Of a stretch of 64,000 bases of DNA, positions 43,649 through 52,709 are shown piece by piece. Source of the DNA: Haladaptatus salinisoli. GTDB lineage: Archaea > Halobacteriota > Halobacteria > Halobacteriales > Haladaptataceae. The DNA is taken from the NCBI RefSeq assembly GCF_020614375.1, contig NZ_CP085327.1, forward strand, positions 1,662,823 to 1,726,822. The letters run 5' to 3'. A program made the position numbers and the translations under genes. Below the pieces are notes generated by a model that saw only the letters and a program-made list of their open reading frames with translations, was not told the origin of the DNA and made no database searches. Numbering within the stretch: the stretch's first letter is position 1; the number at the start of each line of letters is the position of its first letter.

Positions 43649-44569
43649 ATGGACATCGTCGTGTTCGGTGCGGGCAGCCTCGGGAGCCTCGTGGGCGGAC
43701 TGCTCGCCCGCGAGCACGCGGTCACGCTCGTCGCCCGCGACCCCCACGCGACGGCGGTGCGCGGGTCCGGGTTGCGCGTCGGCGGCGAGTTCGATTTTCG
43801 CGCCCGGCCGGACGCGACCGTAGACGGAACAGAGTTACGCGCCGACTGCGCGGTGGTGACGGTCAAAGCCTTCGACACCGAGGACGCGGCGCGCCGACTG
43901 GCGACCGGCGAGTTCGACGCCGTGCTCTCGCTCCAGAACGGGATGGGCAACGAGGAGACGCTGGCCGAGCGCGTGAACTGCCCCGTCCTCGCCGGCACCG
44001 CGACCTACGGCGCAGTTCGCACCGCGCCGGGCGAGGTCGAGTGTACGGGCGTCGGCGAAATCGTCCTCGGCGCGCGCGAGGGCGGTCGCTCTGACGCGGC
44101 GCGCCGCGTCGGAGCAGCCTTCGCCGAGGCGGGAATCGAGGCGGAGGTCGCGGAGGATATGCCCCGCCGCCTCTGGGAGAAACTCGCCGTGAACGCGGGG
44201 ATCAATCCGACGACCGCGCTCGCCCGAGCGGAGAACGGGGCGCTCGCGGCGGGGGACGCCCGGGAGATAGCGGCGGCGGCGGCCCGCGAGACGGCCGCGG
44301 TCGCTCGCGCGGAAGGCGTCGAACTCGCCGACGAGGACGCCGTCGCCGCGGTCGCCGCGGTCGCGGAAGCGACCGCGGCGAACACCTCCTCGATGCGACA
44401 GGACGTGGAGGCGGGTCGCCGGACGGAGATCGGCGCGATAAACGGGTACGTCGCCTCGCGAGGGTGCGAACGCGGCGTCGAGACGCCCGTGAATCGGACG
44501 CTCGCCGGTCTCGTCAGGGCGTGGGAACGCGAGAACGTCGACGGGGTGAGTCCGCTCACGAGCGCATGA
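43649..44569 (+). CDS. panE: 2-dehydropantoate 2-reductase
   Basis: A 306-residue NADPH-dependent ketopantoate reductase on the path to pantoate and CoA. The Rossmann motif is VVFGAGSLGSLVGGLLA; catalytic Lys and Glu lie in LWEKLAVNAGINPTTAL and the C-terminal AAANTSSMRQDVEAGRRTEIGAINGYV, which is the family signature. Its last 14 bases overlap the 3' end of the convergent membrane protein gene. Confidence 0.93.
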   Translation: MDIVVFGAGSLGSLVGGLLAREHAVTLVARDPHATAVRGSGLRVGGEFDFRARPDATVDGTELRADCAVVTVKAFDTEDAARRLATGEFDAVLSLQNGMGNEETLAERVNCPVLAGTATYGAVRTAPGEVECTGVGEIVLGAREGGRSDAARRVGAAFAEAGIEAEVAEDMPRRLWEKLAVNAGINPTTALARAENGALAAGDAREIAAAAARETAAVARAEGVELADEDAVAAVAAVAEATAANTSSMRQDVEAGRRTEIGAINGYVASRGCERGVETPVNRTLAGLVRAWERENVDGVSPLTSA

Positions 44570-45605
44570 TGACGAACAGCGCCGCCAGACCGCTCACGCC
44601 GAGGACGAACCAGTAGCTCGCGAACCGATAGATGAGCGCGGCCGCGACCGCGGACCCCGGTGCGATCGTCGGGACGAGCGCGACGATGAGGACGACCAGC
44701 GCCGCCTCGACGCCCGCCAGCCCGCCCGGCGTCGGGGTCAAACCCGCCAGCGTGCTCGCCGGGACGATGAAGAGCACGAGCACCAGTTCGAGGGGGAGAC
44801 CGAGCGACCGTCCCGCGAAGTACAGCGGGAGGGCGAAGAAGACCCAACCGGTGTACGAGAAGACGAGCGCGAACAGCAGTTCGCGGGGTTCGTCCGCGAT
44901 GCGCTCCAACGAGTTGTAGAACCGGTCGATGCGCGCTCTGACGCCGTCGAGCGTGATTCGGCTCGTTCGGTTGGCGAGGGGCCCAATGAGCGTGAGCACG
45001 ATATCTTCGACCCCCTGCCGGTATCGCCATCCGGCGTACGCTATCGCCGGGACGCCGAACGCCAGCACGACGAGCCCCTGCGCGAGCCGCTTCGCGCCGT
45101 CCGGTAGCGACGCCCGGAGGAGCAGGTAGCTCAACCCGAGGGCGGCGAAGTTGAAGAACGGAAGCAGGTTGAGGAGGTCCGCCGTCACGACGCTGGCGAG
45201 GCTGTCCTCGTAGCTCGCTTCCGTGTCGCGCGAGAGGATGTACGCGATGAACGGCTCGCCGCCCGCCTGTCCGAGCGGGGTGACGTAGTTGGCGAACGTC
45301 GCCGCGAAGTAGGTGACGACGAGGCGTTTGAACCGCACTTCGATGTCGAGCACCGCGAGCACGATCTGCCACGCTTTCCCCCACGCGGCCAGCCCGATGA
45401 CGGTCGAAGCGCAGGCGACCCAGACCCACGTGTAGTCCGCCCCTTCGAGGGCGTCCAACACCCGCCGCCAGCCCGCGACCATGACGAGCAGGTAGATGAG
45501 GATACCTGCGACGACGAACCCCAGCAGTAGCTTGCCGGTGCCGAACCGCTCCGTAAGTCCTGCGGACAGCGCCTTCCCGCCGTCCGATGCCGACTCGTCC
45601 GTCAC
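44556..45605 (-). CDS. flippase-like membrane protein (UPF0104, lysylphosphatidylglycerol synthase TM type)
   Basis: A 349-residue protein with eight or nine helices of the UPF0104/AglD C-terminal type. Conserved TYFAATFANYVTPLGQAGGEPFIAYIL and PASTLAGLTPTPGGLAGVEAALV are the two family signatures; no aminoacyl transferase domain is fused. It may move a lipid-linked precursor across the membrane. The GTG start at 45605 lies one base after the stop of the upstream alkaline-phosphatase-superfamily gene, so the two are co-translated. Confidence 0.88.
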   Translation of the reverse strand: MTDESASDGGKALSAGLTERFGTGKLLLGFVVAGILIYLLVMVAGWRRVLDALEGADYTWVWVACASTVIGLAAWGKAWQIVLAVLDIEVRFKRLVVTYFAATFANYVTPLGQAGGEPFIAYILSRDTEASYEDSLASVVTADLLNLLPFFNFAALGLSYLLLRASLPDGAKRLAQGLVVLAFGVPAIAYAGWRYRQGVEDIVLTLIGPLANRTSRITLDGVRARIDRFYNSLERIADEPRELLFALVFSYTGWVFFALPLYFAGRSLGLPLELVLVLFIVPASTLAGLTPTPGGLAGVEAALVVLIVALVPTIAPGSAVAAALIYRFASYWFVLGVSGLAALFVIMRS

Positions 45606-45606
45606 G

Positions 45607-47109
45607 CTAGTCGATGTAGCCGAGGTCTTGCAGCCGGTCTTTCGCGTCGTCGCTCATATCGCCGAGCACGTCCTCGTCGCCGACTTCGTTCCACTCGCCG
45701 CCGACGGTCTCCTCGAACGCGGAGAGCGCGGCTTCGAGTTCGACTTCCTCGTCGCTTCCCTCGCCGCGGGCGTTGCGGCGTTCGCCGGGGTCCTCGTCCA
45801 GATGGTAGAACTCGTCTTCGATGCGCTCGTTTCGGATGTACTTCGCGTCCGGCCTGCGCGCGGCCCGCATCCGCGAGTAGAAGCGAGAGTCCTCGTCGAG
45901 CGTGATGTTCGCCCGCTTGGCCTTCTCCTCGAGCTGTTTCAGTTCGACCACGGGGCGGTAGTACTCCACGAAAGCGCACTCGCCGCCGCCCGGCACGTCC
46001 TCCGCGAACGACCGGTAGTCCGCGCCGAGCAGCGACCGCGCTTCGTCGAGGGGTCTGGTCGAGTTCGACCCAGAAACGCCCGCGTGGTCGAGAACGGTGT
46101 GGTAGAGGTCGACGAGTTCGACCTGTTGGTCGCTCACGCCGGGGTCGAGGTCGGGGTGTTTGACCAGCAGCGGAACGTTGATGACGGGGTCGTAGATGCA
46201 GAACTCGTGGCCGTATAGGTCGTGTTCGCCGTGGAGTTCGCCGTGGTCGGCGCAGACGACGACCATCGTGTCGTCCCACTCGTCGTTCGCTTTGAGCCAC
46301 GAGAACAGTCGATCGAGTTGGTCGTCGATATGCCGGATTTCGGCGTCGTAGAGGCCGCGGATGTCCTCCCACTCGTCCTCGTCGATGTCGCGCGCGCCGC
46401 AGTTGTACTCCTTCGAGTTCTGGCAGACCTCGGTCGAATCGACGCCGGGTGCGAACTGCTCCCGGTACTTCTTCGGCGGGTGGTAGGGCAGGTGGGCGTC
46501 CATCAGGTTGATGAACGTGAAGTAGGGGCCGTCGGCGTCGTCGATGAACTCGATGGTGCTGTCGATGACCTGCGGCGTCTTCGAGTCCGCACCCTCGCCG
46601 CTGGCGAGGTACTCGTGCGCCACGTTGCCGAGGCTGACGAGTTTGTCGGCGACGGCGCGGAGCTTCTCGTTGTCGTTCATCACCTTCCACGCCTTCGCCA
46701 TCGGTCCGGAGAGGAAGTCGCCGGGCATCACTTCGAAGAAATTATCCTGGTCGTCGAAACCGTCGGTGAGATGGGTGTACGGCGTTATCCACGCGTTCGA
46801 GGAGTAGCAAGCGGTGCCGTATCCGGCGGCGGAGAGCGTCTGCGCGAGCGTCGTCGCGCCTTCCAGATAGGGATTTTCCTGGCTCGCACCGTGCTCGCTG
46901 GGATACATTCCCGTGAACAGCGAGGCGTGTACCGGCAGGGTCCACGGAGCGGGGGCGACCGCCTGCTCGAACACGGTCGCGTCTTCCGCGAACCGTTCGA
47001 GGCCCGGCGTCGTGGGTCGGTCGTATCCGTACACCGAGAGGTGGTCCTTCCGGACGGTGTCCATGACCACGAATACGACGTTCTGCGCCGAGGCGTCGTC
47101 GTTCGTCAT
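45607..47109 (-). CDS. sulfatase-like alkaline phosphatase superfamily enzyme with Thr nucleophile
   Basis: A 500-residue enzyme with the sulfatase fold. Metal residues: Asp17 in FVVMDTVRKDHLSVYGY, and VVVCADHGELHGEHDLYGHE further on. The nucleophile position reads WTLPVHASLFTG (Thr57, His61), not Cys/Ser-x-Pro-x-Arg, so formylglycine cannot form. It therefore resembles phosphoglycerol or phosphoethanolamine transferases more than true sulfatases. It has no signal peptide, so it acts inside the cell or is exported by partner. It is followed by a flippase-like gene, suggesting envelope lipid or glycan modification. Confidence 0.82.
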   Translation of the reverse strand: MTNDDASAQNVVFVVMDTVRKDHLSVYGYDRPTTPGLERFAEDATVFEQAVAPAPWTLPVHASLFTGMYPSEHGASQENPYLEGATTLAQTLSAAGYGTACYSSNAWITPYTHLTDGFDDQDNFFEVMPGDFLSGPMAKAWKVMNDNEKLRAVADKLVSLGNVAHEYLASGEGADSKTPQVIDSTIEFIDDADGPYFTFINLMDAHLPYHPPKKYREQFAPGVDSTEVCQNSKEYNCGARDIDEDEWEDIRGLYDAEIRHIDDQLDRLFSWLKANDEWDDTMVVVCADHGELHGEHDLYGHEFCIYDPVINVPLLVKHPDLDPGVSDQQVELVDLYHTVLDHAGVSGSNSTRPLDEARSLLGADYRSFAEDVPGGGECAFVEYYRPVVELKQLEEKAKRANITLDEDSRFYSRMRAARRPDAKYIRNERIEDEFYHLDEDPGERRNARGEGSDEEVELEAALSAFEETVGGEWNEVGDEDVLGDMSDDAKDRLQDLGYID

Positions 47110-47188
47110 ACTGTCGGCTGCTACATCGTCCGATGGGATAAATATCGTGATTCCCGGCGTGGAACGGCCGAAAGCTAAAAATACGGGA

Positions 47189-47545
47189 TTAGAACGGGGC
47201 CTGCGGACCTTCGTCTTCGTCGGAGTCGTCGCTCGATTCGCCGGGGAAGGACGGGCTCATACCGCCGCCCATTCCGCCGCCGCCCATTCCGGTGTCGGCG
47301 TTGACCTTCTCGATTTCGGGAATCTCCTTGACCATCCGGCTCTTGATCGCTTGAATCGTCATCGGGGAGATACCACAGCCGCTGCACGCGCCACCGAGCA
47401 TGATGGTGACCTCGCCGGTTTCGCGGTCGATGTTCTGGATGGCGGCGCTCCCGCCGTGCATTTGGATCTGGGGGAAGTTACGGCGCAGGAAGTTGCTGAC
47501 CCGTTCTTCCAAGTCGTCGGCTTCGTCCTGAGTCTCGGTGCTCAT
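47189..47545 (-). CDS. NifU C-terminal (Nfu) Fe-S scaffold/carrier
   Basis: A 118-residue Nfu-type Fe-S cluster carrier. The N-terminal part LEERVSNFLRRNFPQIQMHGG precedes the cluster-binding CSGC in MLGGACSGCGISPMTIQAI. The C-terminus is an unusual Gly/Met run (GMGGGGMGGGMSPSF) followed by an acidic tail. The start at 47545 (MSTETQDEADD) is chosen over 47584. It is transcribed alone between the sulfatase-like and DUF5783 genes. Confidence 0.93.
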   Translation of the reverse strand: MSTETQDEADDLEERVSNFLRRNFPQIQMHGGSAAIQNIDRETGEVTIMLGGACSGCGISPMTIQAIKSRMVKEIPEIEKVNADTGMGGGGMGGGMSPSFPGESSDDSDEDEGPQAPF

Positions 47546-47675
47546 GTTCCGGCGTAGGGGGCCAGCCTCCTTAGGCCTTTCCACTAACCCGGACCCGAAT
47601 TCGGTGATTTTCGCCGGTTACGAACCGCGTTCTACCGGTTCCGTCGATTCCCGACGGGACGCTCGGCCGCGAGCG

Positions 47676-48002
47676 CTACTCGTTCGATTCGAAACCGAAA
47701 ACGCGACGCAGTTCGGACTCGATACGCTCGACGTAGACGTCCACCGTCTCCGCGATCTTCTCGTCGTCCGCGAGAACGCCCTGCACGCGGTCGGCCGGAT
47801 TCTCGGGGAGTTCGACGCGGAACTCGCCGTCTCCCTCGTAGAACGGTTCGCTCTCGTTCAGCACCTGCTGGTCGATCGCGTGAACGAGTTCGGAGTCGTA
47901 CCGGTCGTTCATGTAGTTGAAGGCGTCCTTGTACGCTCGTTGGAGTTCGTTGAAGTAGTGGACGTACTTATCCTCGAACTTCTCGGGGTCGAACTCGGTC
48001 AT
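47676..48002 (-). CDS. DUF5783 family protein
   Basis: A 108-residue acidic protein recognised as the haloarchaeal DUF5783 family: TEFDPEKFEDKYVHYFNEL, AYKDAFNYMNDRYDSEL, HAIDQQVLNESEPFYEGDGEF, and a C-terminal helix VYVERIESELRRVFGF. The function is unknown. The start at 48002 is fixed by the conserved MTEFDPEKFEDKY. Upstream lies the gene-free patch. Confidence 0.88.
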   Translation of the reverse strand: MTEFDPEKFEDKYVHYFNELQRAYKDAFNYMNDRYDSELVHAIDQQVLNESEPFYEGDGEFRVELPENPADRVQGVLADDEKIAETVDVYVERIESELRRVFGFESNE

Positions 48003-48207
48003 GCCCTGAACGTGGAGCGGAGCGGGTAAAAATGGAATCGTTCCGCGCGAACCTCCGACCGACCCTCGCGTCGAAAAGCCGCCGTCGATGCGGTTCGTCG
48101 CGTTTCGAAGGGGACCGCACGACCCGTCGTTCGGTGATGAAACCCCGACCCCTCGACAACGGTTCGTTCGCCCGGCTCGGTGTACGACACCGGAACGACC
48201 GCCCCCA

Positions 48208-48237
48208 ATTCCGTATAGCGATATGTGATGTATCTTC
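48208..48237 (+). repeat. left copy of inverted repeat
   Basis: ATTCCGTATAGCGATA followed by TGTGATGTATCTTC. Its core CGTATAGCGATA (48212-48223) recurs exactly, inverted, at 48739-48750. Confidence 0.6.
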
Positions 48238-48724
48238 GAAGCGTGGAGGAATCCCGGTACCGGCGGGTACGCCCGGCTCGGCCGACTTTCGAGCCGCTTC
48301 GGCGATTGAGAAGTCGACGGTGACGAACGAGGCGGCAGCGGAAGCCGCGAGTGAGGTCCTTCGGCGCGCCTCATGCCGGTCCGAACTCCGATAGAATTCG
48401 GTGGGAGAGCCGAATCGCGCGAACGCGGTTCGTCTTCCCGCGTTCGAAGTCGACCGCGAATTTAGCTCTCACGAACGGTGGAAGCGCTCCGCCGCCTTCC
48501 GGACGGCATTTCGGAGGAGCGCCAGGAACTTCGTCCGGGCGTCGAGCCGACCGGTTCACCAGCGGAAGTTCGCTCCCTCCCATCGGATGTTCCTCCGCGT
48601 ACGGCGGGAGCGACCGTCCCGAGTGACGAGTCGGCCGGTAATCGGGCACTCTTCGATACGCTTCCGGGAACTCCCGGCGGTCAACCGGCCGTTTCTGGGC
48701 GATGCCGTATATCGACGGTTTCGC

Positions 48725-48754
48725 CGAAATAAATCGTTTATCGCTATACGAAAT
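48725..48754 (-). repeat. right copy of inverted repeat
   Basis: On the minus strand this reads ATTTCGTATAGCGATA then AACGATTTATTTCG, matching the left copy at about 22 of 30 positions. Arms face inward and lie about 490 bases apart. Confidence 0.6.
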
Positions 48755-48890
48755 CTTCAGAAGCGGTTCCACCGACGGAAGCGCCGCTACCTTCGGAATC
48801 GACTTTCTTCGGGTTGTGCTGACCACATTCGGACGAGCGGGAGCGCTTCGCGTTCGGAACGCATATGATATCTTAGAAGATGTCGCAGAC

Positions 48891-49377
48891 ATGAAGTTCC
48901 GGCCGTCCGCGGTTCGAATCGGAGTCGCTCTCGCCGGGTTCGGCGTTCTCGTCCACGCGGCGACCGTCTTCGTTCTGTTCGCACTCCCCCAACGTTTCCT
49001 CGCCGAGGCCGTCGCGCGCGTTTCTCGATGCGTGGTTTCAGCCGATCGCCACGGTCGGCGGGAGCCTCGCGTTCTTCGGAGTACCGCTAGTCGCGGCGGT
49101 CGGCGGATTCTACCTCGTACGCACCGAGGAGGCGACCCTCGAGGGGGTCGTCGTCGGATTCACCGTTGGTGGCGTCGCGTACGGTATCGGAATCGCACTC
49201 GTAAGCTGGACGGGAACGGCGGTTTCGCTGCGCCCGTCCGCGACGGAGTACGCCGTTCAGTCTGCCCGTCTCTGAGGACGGTTCGTGGGAGCGGCGCTGT
49301 TCGGTGCCCTCGGCGCGACGTTCACCGACCGGGGCCGGCGGCCGGCGTCCGACGAGTACGGTACGAGTAGCGAGTAA
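48891..49377 (+). pseudogene. broken small membrane protein gene
   Basis: The frame opens MKFRPSAVRIGVALAGFGVL and stays membrane-like to FVLFALP. At a run of five C (48986-48990) the reading must shift by one base; then the frame continues LDAWFQPIATVGGSLAFFG, VPLVAAVGGFYLVRTEEATLEG, VVVGFTVGGVAYGIGIALVSW. A TGA at 49273-49275 interrupts it, after which GRFVGAALFGALGATFTDRG runs to a TAA at 49375. Removing one C restores the first two pieces. So it is a four-helix membrane protein with a frameshift and a nonsense codon. A sequencing error could explain the C run but not both lesions easily. Confidence 0.75.
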
Positions 49378-49443
49378 TCAGGTCGGCGTTCGAATCGCCG
49401 AACGACGGGAGGCTCGAAGCGCGAACCTACAGAAACGAAGTAA

Positions 49444-50856
49444 CTACCGGAGCTGTTCGCCGACCAGTTCGTCGGCGTGCGCGACGAACGCCGCTTCTCG
49501 TCCCTTCGGCACCGTCGCCCCCGCCGCGACGTTGTGGCCGCCGCCGTCGCCGCCGACCGCGCGAGACGCCTCTTTCATTACGACGGAGAGGTCGAGACCC
49601 TTGCGGGTGAGGGCCGGCGTTCCGCGCGCCGAGACTTTCACTTCCTCGTCGTTCTTCTGGGCGAAGGCGACGATGGGCGTTCCGCGGTCGATGCCGTCCG
49701 CACCGACCGCCATTCCCGCGACGATGCCGACGATGGTCTCGCGGACGCGGTCTTCGGCGTGGAACCACTGGACGTGGTCCTCCCGAGTGACGCCCTCGGA
49801 CCGCACCCAATCGATGGCTTCCGAGAGATTCCGTCGGTGGTTCGTCAACAGGGTTCGCGCCCTATCCAGCGCGGCGTCGCGGTCGCCGAGGCAGACGGCG
49901 AGACCGACGTCGGCCCGGTCGTAGCGCGCCGTGGCGTTGAGCAGCGTCGAGAACTCGCTCACGTCGCGGAGTTCCGTCCCTTTCACTTCGCCGGCGAGCG
50001 TGTAGGAGGTGCCGACCAGTCCGTCTATCTTCTCGGCGGGGACGCCCTTTCGCACCGCGCGCCGGACGAGCGCGCTGGCGACGGTCTGTTTCTCGTCGCC
50101 GGTCAGATCGACCCAGCGCCGCCAGTCGCCGTCTTCTCGGAGGTCGATACCGAGCCCGTCGAGGAACCGAAGGACGCCGTTCTGGTCGTTCGAGATGCCG
50201 GGAATGTATACGTCGGTCGCGTACTCCAACAGCTTCGGGAGGGGGCGGGTCTGCTTACCGTACAGCGCGAGGTCGGTTCCGATTTCGAGGACGCCGGCGT
50301 CGATGCCCTCCTCCACGACGTTCGCGTTCGCACCGACGAGTTCGCCGTCCGAGACCTGCATGTCGCCGACGGCCCCGACGACCGCGAGCGCCGCGAGGTC
50401 CCGGTTGTCGGCGTCTTCCGGTTCGAGCGCCCGCGCGAGAACGTAGCTCGCCCCCGCGCCGGAGAGCTCCGACGAACCGTCGATACCGAACAACAGCGGA
50501 TTGAGGTGGAACTCGGTGTCCGCGTCGGCCGGCTGGTGGTGGTCGGCGATGACCGGCGTGAAATCGCCCGCCGACTCGTGCTCCGCGATGACGTCGAGTT
50601 GTCCGCTTCCGAAGTCGGTGAACAGGACGGTGTCGTAATCGGTCGCCGCGACGGACGCTATCTCGTCCGCGTCGAGTTGCTTGCTGAACACGGACTCGAA
50701 CCGGATTCCCGCGCGTTCGAGCGCGGACGACGCGATGGCGGCGCTCGTCAGACCGTCGGCGTCGATGTGCGAGGCGAGCAGGACGCCGTCGGCGTCGCGC
50801 AGTCGGTCCGCGCACGCCGTCGCGCGCTCCGTCAGTTCCGGAACCGGGGCACTCAT
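49444..50856 (-). CDS. DHH/DHHA1 phosphoesterase (RecJ/GAN-like)
   Basis: A 470-residue RecJ-like nuclease of the archaeal GAN type. Metal motifs: ASHIDADGLTSAA (DxD), FTDFG, ADHHQPAD (DHH), and VGAVGDMQ. The DHHA1 domain ends in GGDGGGHNVAAGATVP. Archaeal GAN digests DNA 5' to 3' with the replisome (GINS); haloarchaeal homologues may instead be RNA exonucleases. It is the last gene of the hem cluster, 27 bases after hemD. Confidence 0.9.
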   Translation of the reverse strand: MSAPVPELTERATACADRLRDADGVLLASHIDADGLTSAAIASSALERAGIRFESVFSKQLDADEIASVAATDYDTVLFTDFGSGQLDVIAEHESAGDFTPVIADHHQPADADTEFHLNPLLFGIDGSSELSGAGASYVLARALEPEDADNRDLAALAVVGAVGDMQVSDGELVGANANVVEEGIDAGVLEIGTDLALYGKQTRPLPKLLEYATDVYIPGISNDQNGVLRFLDGLGIDLREDGDWRRWVDLTGDEKQTVASALVRRAVRKGVPAEKIDGLVGTSYTLAGEVKGTELRDVSEFSTLLNATARYDRADVGLAVCLGDRDAALDRARTLLTNHRRNLSEAIDWVRSEGVTREDHVQWFHAEDRVRETIVGIVAGMAVGADGIDRGTPIVAFAQKNDEEVKVSARGTPALTRKGLDLSVVMKEASRAVGGDGGGHNVAAGATVPKGREAAFVAHADELVGEQLR

Positions 50857-50883
50857 AGGTACATCATGGGGAGGTTCTATCGT

Positions 50884-51615
50884 TTAAAGTTCAGCTTTTT
50901 CGCGGAGACGGTCGACCGCATCGCGCGCCAACCGGTCGAAGGAGGCGACGTCGGGGACGACGTCGACGCGGAGACCGTGCTCTCGTGCCGTCTCGCGCGT
51001 CGGATCTCCGATCACGCCGACGACGGTCGCTTCGAGACCCGCGACCGCTTCGTCCCGAATGCCGCGCTCTTCGGCGGCGGCGAGGAAGTGCTCGACCGTG
51101 AGCGACGACGTGAACAGCGCCGCGTCGAGTTCCCCTTCCGCGGCGAGTTCTGCCGAGCGTCCCGCACCCTCCGGGCGGACGAGTTCGTAGAGAACGGTCT
51201 CGTGAACGTCGGCTCCGGCGTCGGCGAGGCCGTCGGTCAGCACCTCGCTCCCGTGGTCGCTTCGGGCGACTTCGACGCTCTCGCCCTCGACGCGGTCGGC
51301 GAGCGTCGAGACGAGGCCGTTCGAGGAGAACTCGTCGGGAACGACGTCCGCGTCGTAGCCGCGCTCGCGGAGCGCGGCGGCGGTCGAGTCGCCGATGGCG
51401 CAGACGGTCGCGCCGTCGGGAGACCAGTCGGCCTCGTGCGTGAGTTCGACGCCCGTCTTGCTCGTCAGCACGACGAAATCGGCGCTCCGAGGGGTGTTTC
51501 CGGTCGGTTTCACCGCGAGCATCGGGTCGGCCACGGGGTCGACACCGAGCGATTCCAGCAGGGTCACCGCCTCGTCGAGTCGCTCGTCGTCCGGGCGGAA
51601 GACGGCGACCCTCAT
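50884..51615 (-). CDS. hemD: uroporphyrinogen-III synthase
   Basis: A 243-residue enzyme that closes hydroxymethylbilane to uroporphyrinogen III with ring D inversion. The family is poorly conserved in sequence. Recognition rests on RVAVFRPDDERLDEAV, FVVLTSKTGVELTHEA, CAIGDSTAAALRERG, DAALFTSSLTVEHFLAA, and VVGVIGDPTRETAREHGLRV, which match HemD in order. Its ATG overlaps the hemC stop by four bases, and hemC is its usual partner. Confidence 0.93.
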   Translation of the reverse strand: MRVAVFRPDDERLDEAVTLLESLGVDPVADPMLAVKPTGNTPRSADFVVLTSKTGVELTHEADWSPDGATVCAIGDSTAAALRERGYDADVVPDEFSSNGLVSTLADRVEGESVEVARSDHGSEVLTDGLADAGADVHETVLYELVRPEGAGRSAELAAEGELDAALFTSSLTVEHFLAAAEERGIRDEAVAGLEATVVGVIGDPTRETAREHGLRVDVVPDVASFDRLARDAVDRLREKAEL

Positions 51616-52709
51616 TCGTCCTCCCGGGCCGCCTCGATGAGCTCCCGAGCGCCGCGCTCCGCGAGTTCGCCGGCGACCCGCTTCGCGCCGGAGACGTGCG
51701 TCTGCACGGGTACGTCGCGCTTGATCGAGACCGCCTCCGAGCCGTCAGCGCTGAACACCTGCGCCTCGACGTGGACGTTCTCGCCTTGGATGATGGCGTG
51801 AACGCCGATGGGTGCGATACAGCCGCCGTTCAGTTCGCGGAGGATGGTTCGCTCGACGGTCGTCTCGACCCGCGTTCGCGGGTGGTCGATGACGGTGTGC
51901 ACGTTCTCCGCGAGGTCGGTGTCCAGCGTGACGACCGCGAGCGCGCCCTGTCCCGGGGCGGAGACGAACTCCTTCTGCGGGAGGGACTGGTACTCGACGT
52001 GGTGGGCGAGACCGCTCCGCTGGAGGCCCGCTTCCGCGAGCACGATGGCGTCGTACTCCGTCTCCACCTCCCGCTCCAGCGCCCGGCGCTCGACTTCGGC
52101 GAGGTCGTCGAACCACTCCTCGACCGTCTTCTCGTAGGGGAACTCGTAATCGTCGTCCTTTCCGACGTGGGCCTTGCGCTCGCTCTCTTCCTCGCTTCGT
52201 TCCTGATGTTCCAACTGGAGCGTCGGAGCGAGCAGTTTCTCGACGCGCGTGTCGACGTTGCCGCGCAGGGGTTCGACGACGAGGTCGGGCCGGTAGTTCA
52301 GCAGCTGCGCCTTCCGGCGGAGGCTCGACGTTCCGACGACCGCGCCCTCCGGAAGTTCGTCGATGGATTTGCCGTCTGGCGTCACGAGCGCGTCGTTCGC
52401 GCTCGCGCGCTCGGGAACCCCCGCGACGATGAGTTCGTCGGGGTGTTCGGTCGGCATATCCTTCATCGAGTGAATCGCCCCGTCCACGTCGCCGTCCAGC
52501 ACGCGCTGGTCCAGGTCCCGGACGAACGCGCCCGTCTTCCCGAGTTCGGTGATGAGCGCGTCGTCCAACCGGTCGCCCGTCGTCTCCACCTCGACCAGTT
52601 CGACCGTGAATCGGCGGTCTTCCAGCGCCGCCTTTACCTCCCCCGACTGTCGAACGGCCAAATCCGAACCCCGCGTGGCGAGACGGAGTTCCGTTCCGCG
52701 ATAGCTCAT
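51612..52709 (-). CDS. hemC: hydroxymethylbilane synthase (porphobilinogen deaminase)
   Basis: A 365-residue enzyme polymerising four porphobilinogens. It opens ELRLATRGSDLAVRQSGEV; GAFVRDLDQRVLDGDVDGAIHSMKDMP is characteristic; the dipyrromethane cofactor Cys is in LRELNGGCIAPIGVHA. An acidic insertion of about 35 residues (HQERSEEESERKAHVGKD) breaks the second domain, a haloarchaeal trait. It overlaps hemD by four bases. Confidence 0.95.
   Translation of the reverse strand: MSYRGTELRLATRGSDLAVRQSGEVKAALEDRRFTVELVEVETTGDRLDDALITELGKTGAFVRDLDQRVLDGDVDGAIHSMKDMPTEHPDELIVAGVPERASANDALVTPDGKSIDELPEGAVVGTSSLRRKAQLLNYRPDLVVEPLRGNVDTRVEKLLAPTLQLEHQERSEEESERKAHVGKDDDYEFPYEKTVEEWFDDLAEVERRALEREVETEYDAIVLAEAGLQRSGLAHHVEYQSLPQKEFVSAPGQGALAVVTLDTDLAENVHTVIDHPRTRVETTVERTILRELNGGCIAPIGVHAIIQGENVHVEAQVFSADGSEAVSIKRDVPVQTHVSGAKRVAGELAERGARELIEAAREDE

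Larger units (their letters stand above)
48003..48890. other. gene-free 0.89-kb patch
   Basis: No open frame here reads like a haloarchaeal protein; open stretches are Arg/Pro-rich or interrupted. The patch holds a 12-bp perfect inverted repeat pair (48212-48223 and 48739-48750) with imperfect extensions, and an A/T-rich stretch around 48725-48760. It precedes the pseudogene at 48891. It could be the remains of lost genes or a small non-autonomous element. Confidence 0.6.

Noticed and set aside
45607..47109. Calling this gene an arylsulfatase
   Set aside because: The formylglycine Cys/Ser and the following Arg are missing, so sulfatase activity of the usual kind is not supported.
48891..49377. 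Programmed ribosomal frameshifting in the membrane protein
   Set aside because: There is also a downstream in-frame TGA, and a C5 run lacks the usual slippery heptamer; decay or sequencing error is simpler.
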